Notes under the pieces: model-generated | What the model was told of the DNA's origin: nothing | Databases searched by the model: none | What the model saw: only the letters and a program-made list of their open reading frames with translations | Source of the DNA: Spisula solida | Taxonomy: Eukaryota; Mollusca; Bivalvia; Venerida; Mactridae | Direction: 5' to 3' | Length of the DNA stretch: 64,000 nt | Assembly: GCA_947247005.1 (NCBI GenBank) | Contig: OX365948.1 | Location: 10,095,455-10,159,454 of the forward strand | Translations under genes and position numbers: made by a program | Shown: piece after piece, positions 49,801 to 61,800 of the stretch | How positions within the stretch are numbered: the stretch's first letter is position 1 | Layout of the letters: each line of letters begins with the position of its first letter

Positions 49801-52800
49801 GTAAACATTATTCTTATTTACAATTGTACCAACTATTCATCTATTTGCTAACGGCACTGACTTCATGCTCAAAGTAATGTTTGTAATTAGTACATACTTA
49901 AACAACTTAAACAGGCATGAGAATAGCTGAGAGCAAAGTTTGCTTGGGAACATCAGTGCAGCTGTCATGATACGAAGAAGCTAGGATATTCCAGTATAGT
50001 TTGTGACCCAGAACACTAGCTCACTAGAGAGTTGTCATGAGTCCATAAAATGTTACTCCTCTTTGCCTATCCATACATTATATGGTGCCCCAAAATAACC
50101 TTGGCCATGGTAGATGGTTTCAACTCATATTAGATTAACTTGCACTGGTGACTGTAATGATAGTGTTTAGTGTCAACCTTGGAAATGACTGTTGCATGTG
50201 GGCATGAGCCTAGACTGTGGCATACCAAAGATGTTAACAATGGTACCCGGCATGAGCTACTGCTTTGTTGCCTACAGAACATGTAAGGCTTATATGTATA
50301 ATAGATCCTGCATGGACTGAAATGTGACTGGGAGTTTTATAGTCTTAATTATGACTGAAACACTGTCAGCAAGATTTTAAGCTGCAGGCCTACCTCTAAT
50401 ATGAACTTTTATTGGGGTACTTACAATACTGTATTACGCTTATGGTGACATTAGGCATGTCAAGTCAGAATGGGCGTATAGTATCTACCAGCCTTTGAAG
50501 GAGTTTACTGTAATGACCCTTTAGACTGGAAATGAGTTTCCAGATCAAATTCACACTTAATTCAAGCCCATATCTGGAGGCTACCGGGTACATCTGCCAT
50601 ATATGCTATTAAAGTTTAGTTTAGGAGAGAATGTTTCTTACAACAAAATGTTAACACTAACTTATTGCTTGTGTTTTAATGTATGGGGGTACTAAGATGA
50701 GGATAATCCCAGGTTTTCTGTCCATGATGCTTTGTAAACTAGTTATACTGTCTTGCTATTGCATGTTGTTAAGTCTATTTTATTACTTTAACCTAGTTCT
50801 CAGAGTTCTTTGGTCTTTGGTTTGTTTTACGAAGTCTACATTCCAGTTTATAGATTTTATGAGTGTTTTATTCTATTTATGTCTTCATTCACAACTGCTC
50901 TAGAATGTTAATCCTGTATTTTAGGGAAGATGTAATTAGATAAATTAATCATCAATTAGCCTATGTGTGTGCATCTTATACTGAACAGTTTCCGTCCTAC
51001 TAATTAAGATAGAACTTGTTTAAAGATAAGAATCCAATTAGCTGGTGTAGTTGATCTAATTGATGAAATGTCTCATAAAGAAATGAAGAGAATGATTGCA
51101 TTAAAACAAGTAATAATTGCATTTCATACTGTACATGGTTGATTGATGAACTAATTATATAGTGTTTGAAGGATGGTAGTTACAGCCTTAGTGACAGCTA
51201 TCAGCCGGGTTACACCATGGCACATTGCTACACCATGTTGCTACTGTTACACTGATAATTGTATTACCTACAAACTGTGTTTGGACTCCTCGTCTATTAG
51301 TTGTCAGAATTTCTAGCAATGGATTATGTCTGTGAATGTAAATGTTTGAGATCCACATGTTTATGTTTACTCATGATTCCACCTGTCTTGCTAGTGGTCG
51401 AGTGATTAATTAATTGGCCTTAGGAGCAGTTGGTCCAAGGTTTGAGTAACAGAAAGAGCCCTACCGCATAAATGATGGCTGGTTGGTGAGTCACCTGCAA
51501 GTTTAAACTAATGGCAATGTCTACCTCAGGTATTATTTAGTGGGAGTCTCCAGGAAGTAAATAAAGCATATGTGTATCATATTATAAGCCACAACTTTGC
51601 TGGCTATTTAAATAAGTGGGACACTACATGTACATAAGAGAACTTGAGAAATGCTTTAAAAACTTTTCAGTGTTTTCCACATGATATAAATCTGTAATAC
51701 TGGTTTGATGCCAGGACATTAATGTAAACTGCAAATTAGATGTCAGGAATTTATGGTGGATTGCTAATTAGCAGGGTTATAATAAGAACTGTATGTTGGG
51801 TCTTAATATACTTCTCAGATAAGAAGTTTATATGGGGGCTTTAATTTGGAGACAGTAAATGCTTAAGGTCGGTCAGTCCAAAATCTTACTGATCCATTTC
51901 TCTGTATCCATTGGTTGTATTTCTTGGAAACATTGTTAGTACCAAATTTAGATGTGCATATCTGTGCCCCGATGAACATATACTTGTGTTAAAAGTGTTA
52001 TCAATACCTTTAATTTTTTTGGTTTTTCTTTATTTTATCTTTTGCCTGGTTTTTTTTCCAGAACAATCACGAAGAGAAAGTAGACTTAGAGCATCCGGTT
52101 ACAAATCGAGGATGTACAGACTTACTAGTTCTTGCATTGTTTGTCCTCTTTTGGGCAGGCATGGTGAGTTTATTACAGTATCCTATGAAATGTCTATGAG
52201 TATCTTGGCTAGGAAAACTTTCAATGAAATTTTCATTCTTACTAGTTATTTTGGGAAATCCAACTACTTTCGTCTCGAGTACTCAGCTTCCTTTAAATTG
52301 TTTTTTAAAATCTTATGTCTATGTAACATTATACACATCACCCCAGTTTTTATCCCCCGCCAATGAAATCGGTAGAGGGTTATTGAAATGGTGTTGTCTA
52401 TCCATCCATCTGTCAGTCTGTCCCTCCGCAGGCATTTCTCTGTAACTAGCTGGTAGAATTCCATGAAACTTGAAATAATATGAACAGTCATACTGGAATG
52501 ATGCCCGTCAAGTTTTTTTCTGACCAATTAATAACTCTGGTTGCCATGGCAACCGATTGGAAAAACTTTAAAATATCATAAAAAATAACCACTGGCCAGA
52601 TTTTAAAATAATTGTTGGGTGACCCTCTTACAAAATTGACATTTTTGTCATGATTCGTCAAAAAACATGGCCGCCAGTGGGTGGGGCCTGTTTTGCCACG
52701 TATGTATCTAGTAGAATATTTAAAAGATCTTAGTCTCTAAAAGTTCTGGTTGGATTTCATTATGGATTGGTAACAATGTTCCTTTGGTGATCCTTTATGA

Positions 52801-55800
52801 AAATAGCTAAAAGAATTAAAATCTATAAATAACTCATGGCAAATTGGAAAAACCTTTAAAAAATCATAAAAGATCAACCACTCGGCCAGATTTAAAATAA
52901 TTTTACAGATATAGTTGTTGGGTGACCCTCTTACAAAATAATACTGAGCTTAAATTCCAAACTGCACAATGATACTGATAACCTGCAGGCGGGGAATATT
53001 AATTCAACGAATTTGCTTGTTATTTCTATTTGGCCATTGAACCTACTATATTGGTACTATTTTTTTCAAAATAACCTTTTCAGTTTTTGGAATGTTGGAA
53101 TAACTGACCTTATTTAGGTAACTGAGACTCAAATTATCCAATTAAGTGTGCTCCAAAGAATTGATCTATTTAAATTATTCAGTGCTGTATAATTTGTAAT
53201 TTTTATTCTCATGATTTACAATTTTACATTTAGCCCTGGATGGATATAGCATATGATTTATAACAGTTAATACACTAAAACTACGGTTTTCGTGTAAATT
53301 TAGACTCAATTATTCAATAACCATTAGAACAAGAGTCTAATACTGGCATTCCTTTTCAGATTTTTATTGCCGCTTTTGGCATATTACATGGTGATGCCTT
53401 CAGACTGGTGTATGGGTATGACAGTTTTGGTAACACATGCGATAGTGATAACTCCGCCAATAAAATACCTAATGTTACACTATCGGGTCGGAATATGAAG
53501 GGCATGCCGTATGTATCATTTATTTATAGATAACTATACCCTTATGGTCAATTATGAGTTTACTGTTATAGCATTTTGCCTCGTTATTATCGCTATAGAC
53601 AATGGTATTTGTGATACCGATAGGAAGGGTAATTTATTTGAGGTTGATGTAAGATCAGTACAGAAATAATTCGGATATATTTATTTGTCTATATGGTCCG
53701 GTTTTGTAAACTCTGATGATTTATTTTATCCTGTGGGTAGAAGATTTTTAGCTCATCTGATTTTTGAAAAAAAGATGACTTATTGTCATCACTTGATCGT
53801 CGTCGGCGTTGCATGGTTAAGTTTTGTGTTTAGGTAAACTTTTTTCATAAACTATCAAAGCTATTGCTTTGAAACTTGCAATACTTGTTCACCATCAATA
53901 CCTGAGCCTGTAAAGCAAGACCCATACCTCTGATCTGCATTTTGTAAGAATTATTGCCCCTTTTTGGACTTCGAAATAAAATGCCTTGGTTAAGTTTTGC
54001 GTTAAGGTCCACTTTTTTCCTAAACTATCAGAGTTATTGCTTTGAAACTTTCAACACTTGTTCACAATCAATACCTTACCATGTCAAGCAAAAACAATAA
54101 CTCTGATCTGCATTTTGCATGAGTTATTGCCCCTTATTGGACTTAGAAAATTCCTTGGTTAAGTTTTGTGTTTAGGTCCACTTTTTTCATACACTATGTG
54201 GGCTATTGCTTGGAAACTTTCAACACTTGTTCACCATCAATACCTGACCATGTCAATCAAACCCATAACTCTGATCTGTATTTTGCAGGAGTAATTGCCC
54301 CTTTTTGGACTTAGTAAATTCCTTGGTTAAGTTTTGTGTTTAGGTTCACATTTCTCATTGACTATGTGGGCTATTGCTTTGAAACTTTCAACACTTATTC
54401 ACCATCAATGCCTGACCATGTCCAGCAAGACCCATAACTCTGATTAACATTTTGCAAGAGTTATTTCCACTTTTTTTCACCATCAACATCTGACTTTTTT
54501 AAGCAAGACTCATAACACTGCCCTTTTTTATGCTAGGGTAATGGGTCTTTTTTACAGTGACAATGATCAGATGAGCTTCTGCACCTGCAGGGCGGTGCTC
54601 TTGTTATATCCTTGAACTTAAGTGATGTCTCTTATGATTATGAAGCTCTTATAAGACTACAGTAAGACTCACAGAACATTACTTTGGTTATTCATAGAAC
54701 TATGAATTTACCTTCTGTACACATTAGAATGCTTAAGTATCAATAAAGTTGACCTTCTGACAGGGCCTGACACAAACACTGGTCTGCTAGTCCGAGACCA
54801 GTGGTTTTATGGAGGACCACTGACTCTAGGTATGCAGATGGTCCGATTGACCACAGAACATTCCAAGATAATACATAAACAGAATAAAACCGCTTTTTAA
54901 AGAGAGCATGTTAGCTGATAATGGAAATGGTTGAATGAAATCTTATTAACAATTCAAAATAAGATAAAATTTAGTAACCCTACAGTACTGTTGCACTGTA
55001 TGATGAAAATTATTTTTTGATTGCACAATGGTCAGTTGGACCATCTGGAATTCTGTCAAGCCAGCATGTTTCATAAGCTACTTTTCCTTCAGGCCTCTAT
55101 GAATAATAAGTTAGTGTTAAGCCCAGACTGAGTGCCACTGTTGATTTGAAAGTTATCTGGTATCTGATGTGTTACAGTGTTAATATGAAGATTATGTTTT
55201 TGTCAAAACCATTATGATATTGATGCCTATCGAAATGTGCATATAATTGTCTGACCACATTAAACTGAGACTTTGAGCTTATAATGTTCGTTCAAGTCTG
55301 ACAAATCCTAAGTTTAATGTGGTTTACTAATACATGATTTGGTCACTAATCAGCATTTAATAATTGTCGAAATAGTTCAACTTAGGAAGTTAGATAACTC
55401 TTGATTGAGTATTTTCAGACCTTTGTTAGACTAGTTATGATGGTTAATACATGCATAATATTGTATATATCTTCAAAATTATTACGGCCCATGTTGGTTT
55501 ACGTTTTATAATAGTCAGAATAATTCAATATGTGAGTGGAATTCTTGGAGACTTGTTTTATACAATACGACTTATGAAATCCTCCAGTGATCAGCACTTA
55601 CTACTACTGGGATGAATATTTCATGTGCCTAGTGGGTCGAATGTCTCAGAACAGTGTAATTGATGTAAGTTGCGAGACTTACGTTTTTATTGATAAATGT
55701 GTCAACTGCTGTAGGGAAATGTTTTGTTATGCATTTTAAAACGTAACATTATTATCCTGTGTATTACAAGGCTTCATACATTGTCTCAGTGAGATTTTGA

Positions 55801-58800
55801 TTTTCAATTAAATAACATGGCCGCCAGGACGATCAATGACAGTAATGATATATAGATGGAGATACTTTGTTCGCTGTATATTAGATTGTATGATTGGTAC
55901 TGTGTTCTCTAATGCAGTGATCAGATTTCATGCTGGAAAGGTTGTTGCCAAATAGAGGGCCTTTTTGGAAAGTTTGTTGCCAAAAGGAGGGCCATTTTGG
56001 AAAGCTTGTTGCCAAAAGGAGGGCCAATTTGAAAAGTTTATTGCCAAAAGGAGGGCTGTTTTGAAAAGTTTGTTGTGTATGAGAGGGATAATCTGGAGAG
56101 GTTACTCTGTATTGATAGAAAAATACCTTGTTGCATTAGAGGTGGCTGTTTGGAATTTTTGTAGAACACTATTTTATATCATCTATTCATGTTTTGTAGA
56201 TATGTATTCTTTATGGATGTGCTGAACCCATTTACTTCAAAGAGTATCTGTGTAAATAAATGTCCAGATATGGAGCAAGTTACTATAGAGGATGTACAGC
56301 ATTTCTCAAGGACAACAGGGTCAGCATTATGTGAATATAATGTTGATGTAGATAATTATACAAATAAAAAGACTGGACCCAGGGGGCCATGTCCACAAGT
56401 TCCTGTTCCTGCAAGGTAAGTTTCACCCAATATACAATGTGATATTCTCCAAATATTGCAATATATAGTTCATACATGTACCTCATATCGGTGGCTTAGA
56501 ATGAGAAGATCGTAAACATGAACAAAAACTATGTTTTGAGGAAACAAGAACAAACGGTCTGAAAACTACTGTTGACTAATTGAAAAAAAGCCTTTTCAAC
56601 TTCAGTTTGGTTAATATGACCTGTGTTCCGATTTTCATGAAAAAAGGCTTGTGTTGCAGATTTCAAATATGTACGTGGGTAGATCTAAAAGTAATGTCAC
56701 TGCTCCCATTGTGTGCTTGTTTATGGGCATAGGTTCATAAAAACGATATCAAAATGTACAGTAATTCATTTCTGATTAACACCAAACGTGCTGTGGTATT
56801 TGATTATCATGATTGAATTATATAAACATTCAAAATATACCAGTGACGTCATGTCACCGCACATAAAAATAACGGATGTTTTTCATAATCATTTCAATTT
56901 TCTTTCATTCATTTTGTTAAAATATAAACAGCCAAATCAGACTACAATTATCGGACGTAACCTTACAACTGTCTGCTGCTGAAATTTCAATGGCGTCACA
57001 CAATTATGAAACTCGCAATAAACGATCAACAAACTGATGACTAAGCGAAAACAATGCAGATTTGTGCCAAAAAGACACTGCGCGCAGTAATACATTTTTT
57101 CTACAAGTTATTAAAGTAAGCTTAGAAACTTTATGATACACACGGCGACAACATAGGCTTGTATAAGTATAAGCTTTTAAGGGATGGTCTTGATCGAATC
57201 AATGTCAACAGATGGCCGGAAGACTTGTATGTGGTGGCTCCGATACAAACACCAAGTTTGTTTCTGACGCCGTAAATGCAGTTCAACGTTTCAATAATGC
57301 GACCATTGAGTATAGAGTTAGATTTTTACTTGTGGGACTATCCATATGACACTAAGAAATAATTTTAACATGCCGATAGCGAGTGTCGGCTGGGTTGAAC
57401 ACTTTTAAAGGACAAATAAATGGATGCATGAATTCAGGAGTCTAAGAAGAATACCTGGGATGAAATTTTCAGGAGTTAGTGCCAAGGAAGTAACGTTATT
57501 ATGACGTCGTTGACGTATGGCTTGCGGCGATGTTCGTTAGTATGCATCATGTATATGTTAATATCTCAATAACTGTTCAGAGCCTTTTCATGAAATTTTG
57601 CCATTATATTAAAAATAGATTCATGTAACTTTGTGTAAAATTTGGTGGTTTTTCTTACATTGTGGACGATTTAATAGCATCAGTGACATTACTTTTGGAT
57701 CAGCCCACGTATGAGTTTTATAAGGTTGTAACTAGCACTTACAACCTTCTTATTCTAAGCCAGCGATGTTTTGTTATGAATGCATTTAAACCTTAATAAA
57801 AGGACCTCTTTTCATTATTATTATTTATTTATTTTGGTATGAAATAAGCATTCACTAACATGGTTAACAACAATTAAATTTGTATCCTACATATTTTTCT
57901 ATCGATCAATTATCAGTATAAACATTAAAAAACACAACTGATATAAAAACACATGCCTAAAAATAGTAGGAAACGCCAGAATCAAAATATTGCAAGTTTA
58001 AGACACGAATATAATTTAAAATCAAATGGAATGAAATGGAGTGGGGTTAATGAAATAATGAATGAACAAACGAATGAACAAACGAACGAACGAATGAATG
58101 AATTATATAGAAATATACACTCAGCAGAGCACAAGGTAGCAGTTACTGGAACATTTAGATAAAATGGAACAATTACAAAACACAATCACAAACACTCACC
58201 ATAGCTTGCCTCATCAGTCGGTCTAACATTATTATGCAGCCAGAGTATGCCCACATACAACACATCACAAGGTCAACCACACATCACAGTCATGAACAAC
58301 CCTCAACAGCAAAAGCACAGTGTCAAATTTTTTGTTGTAATTCTCTTTTTTAAAGGACAAACGGTGAAGGTGGACAATACATGCAAATAAAGGTTGACTG
58401 TTGGGCTTCCACCAAATGGTACAGACTATGACTACATTAATGTTACTGGTTCTTAACTACAGTAAAACCTCGGTAATACGAGCAGCGATTATTCGAGCAA
58501 CCGGCCTAATTCGAGCAAATTTCAAAGTCCCGACGAATTTGCTCTATATTGTACATTAATTTATCCCTCTAACTCGAGTAAAGTTATTACGAGCATCCGG
58601 TCTAATTCGAGCGCAGGTGTCGGTCCAATCAACAATTTTCAACGATAATTAATTACCTTATCTCGAGGCAATCATCCGAGCGAAATTTCACACCTCCAAA
58701 AAATGTCATACTAAATTTTTTACAGTCCGTATTTTTCACACATCGATATAATCACATTTTATGACAATAGCGTAATCCCTAACACTTAAATTGATTTCCG

Positions 58801-61800
58801 TATTTTCGATTCGTTATATTAAACACGAAGTAGAAGGTATTTAATTAATGAGCGTGATTTAAACAACACATACGTTTCAGAACAAGTTCAATAGGCAACA
58901 ATTGGGAACTTTAACACATACGAGAAATAGAATTATTAAATGCAACATCGTTGCTTCGAACGTACTGATTCGCACAGACTTTTAATTATCGTAAGATTAA
59001 CCGACGTACATGTAGAATCTTAAATATTTTGGTTCCGTCCGTTATAAAACTGCAAATCAAAATCATTTTAAAACTTTTTCATACCCCGTATTTCATGAAA
59101 ACCTGCAAATGTAAGCTTACGTACAGTGCAATTTCACGTGTCCGATACTGAATAAGTGAAGTAAATCAAGTCCGCGATTAAATCCAATTCTTATCGAAGA
59201 AGAACAAAAAATTAGTCGACTTTGTAAAGTAGTAAATTAAATGTCAATGGAATCTACACTAAGCGCAGATTGGCGAATTCATACCGCGGTATGGAACTTT
59301 GACGTTACACTACTCCCAACTGTACCGGCAATTTCTTTGATGTGCGGCGTGTTTGAAGTCAGTCAAAAGACCGCCGCGTTTGATGTCTCCAAATTGTCGC
59401 GCGCGTTTCAATTGGAAACCACAGGGATATAACTCATTCAGCTAAACATCTTGTCCTATATAAATTATCATAGATACTATAGTGCATGTTTTTTACTCAA
59501 TGAGCCGTATCCCTGTGCTGAAAACTGGATCGACTTTACATCCGGGTTTTATTTTATCACGTGCGATTTTTGTGCGTGGGTGTTTGTTCAAACATGTAGG
59601 ATCTATCGTGCGCTTTGGGTAATGTTATCTTTTTGCCGATGCGAACTTTTATTACAACCGTTAAATGGAGTTGGATATTTAATGTTAAATGATTCATTAC
59701 GACTTTCATATGCACTTTGTGAATTCGGCAAATGTCCACACGATTCAAATTGCGTATAGACTTGATAAACAATGACACTATTCGTAGTTACAACCAAATA
59801 TATGTATCATACGTGTTTTCATTATAAACACAGTTACACTTAGTCATAACAACAATTCATCATAGACTTCGGATATTTCGAGCACCTGGCTTAACTCGAG
59901 CATTTGGCTTGTCCCGATGGGTCCTCGAGATAACGAGGTTTTACTGTAGTTATAAGGTGCACACTAAATCTCATACCCTACAGTACGTAATAATTATCAC
60001 AGATATAAGTAAATAAAGAAGTTTAATGCCATGTGATACCCCCTAACTCCCTGTCTCCGGGACTCCCACATCATTTTACTGTACCGGGAATCTGTGTAGT
60101 CACTATAATAGTTGACACTTGAATGTTACTCATCGAAGTACAAGTTAAAAATCTGGTTTTAAGAATGCATTGAGCAGTGGAAATAGAATAAATGAACAAA
60201 AGCTATCTTTCTTAATTTCCCTAGAGATTAATGCAGAGATCTATGGGAGCTGTCACCATTGGAAATTAGGTTAGGCATGTATATATATGTATCTTTTGTT
60301 GGAGTAGAAACATTAGTAAATATACTCCCATTTACTGCTAGCATTAGGCTGGATTGTGTTATTGATGAGTAGGAAAGTTAGTACCAACTCCTTTCACCGT
60401 AAAACATCAGTCTGGGTAGTGTCATCGATGTCGGAGTTTTTTTCAAATCCACTGAATCTGTTTCTATAGAAACTAATAATGACAGTTGATAGGTAATTAG
60501 ATTACTGAGGTGATATATGGTTACTGAATCAAAGTGGTATGCTGTACAATAAAATCTGAAAAGTGAAAACCTGTCTGATGAAACAGAATATTAGATTAAA
60601 TAATAAGTTCAAATACCATTGAAAACACTAACTTAAAGGTTTTTTATAGATTGAAATCAAAACCGAAATCTTAACTCTTCATGTATTGGAGGAAAATAAA
60701 CTATCTGTCTGTCCATGTTCTTAGAAAGCCAGATAACACTTCAAACAAGAAAGAATTAAAATTGTACATACAATAAACTTTGATATTTAACACTAAGGAG
60801 TCATTTTGTGCTTCAATGTCAACATTTCTCAATCTAATGAATTTAGACAGTTAAATGCAGAATGAAGTTAATAAGATATAATTATATAAATGCAGATATT
60901 TCAAATAGGGAATTAATAGTATTAATTGATTAATATTTTATTTGATACACAATGTTTATTCACTTGATAAAATCTAGTACCACTGTAGGAAGTTAAACAA
61001 TGTCATACCTACATGCAATGTATATGTGTTCATTTTATGAGACATCTTTTTGTGAATAAACTAAAAAATAAAACAAACCTCAAAACAAATACCTTTAAGC
61101 AAAATTGTGAAATTGTATTTTCAATTTATTTTGATATGTATGAGGTTGGTTCCCTGCAGAACTACTTCATTTATAACCCCTGCTGATTCAAATCATCAGA
61201 ACTGGTTTCCATAGAAACATGTCCATTATTCCATCTATAATGTGAAATTGTATTGAATATATTACAATTCTATCTGTTTTTCAGCGTTCCCTTACTTCAT
61301 ACATGCATTCCAAAGGATTTGATCGGATTAAGTTTAGAAGGGAAGGAAAAAATTATAGGGTATTTAAATACCCGTGACATTTTTCGCAAAGTTCTGAGTG
61401 ATCTTATCAATGCGTGGCAAGAAATGATGCTGCTTACATTGTTCTCACTAGGTACTGATAATCTTGTTTCTGTATCACCACATTTCTTGTCTTTGTTCTA
61501 TGTTTTTTGTATGTATTCAATGTTTCATGGTTGTCACATTTGGGGTAGGCTTTATGGCACGTTATTATTATTCTTCTTATTGGCACATTATCAAAACTTT
61601 CCCAAAAGATTGATGGATTTACAAAAATGGTGTCCTTGATTTCGTAAAACAGGTCTAGCAGTTGGAAGAAGGAAACACAATATAGTGATTTAATGCAGTT
61701 CTAAAAATGTTAATAAAAGTTTGTCAGATGAACAAATTGCAAGTCAAAAATTCATTGAAAGTCTGTCTAACAATGCTCTAGTCAAACTGCCTTTGATTGA

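Larger units (their letters stand above)
53509..56199 (+). other. SLC44 intron 3
   Basis: A 2,691-nt intron with a GTATGT donor and GTTTTGTAG acceptor. It holds the dispersed repeat at 53745-54607, a hairpin at 54779-54803 (ACTGGTCT ... AGACCAGT) and a 32-bp minisatellite near its 3' end. Confidence 0.7.
56416..61284 (+). other. SLC44 intron 4 (to alternative exon 5a)
   Basis: A 4,869-nt intron; with exon 5b used instead it would extend to 62692. About half of it consists of two TA-flanked non-autonomous transposons (56674-57709 and 58460-59946). A GAAT/GAAC-type simple repeat lies at 58067-58100. Nothing coding is seen in 59950-61284. Confidence 0.7.

Noticed and set aside
51911..52366. 151-codon open frame overlapping coding exon 2
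   Set aside because: It runs through intron sequence in a different register from the supported exon; it is a shadow.
58460..59946. Transposase gene inside the pogo/Tigger-like element
   Set aside because: Interior frames are short and show no DDE or DNA-binding motifs; the element is non-autonomous.
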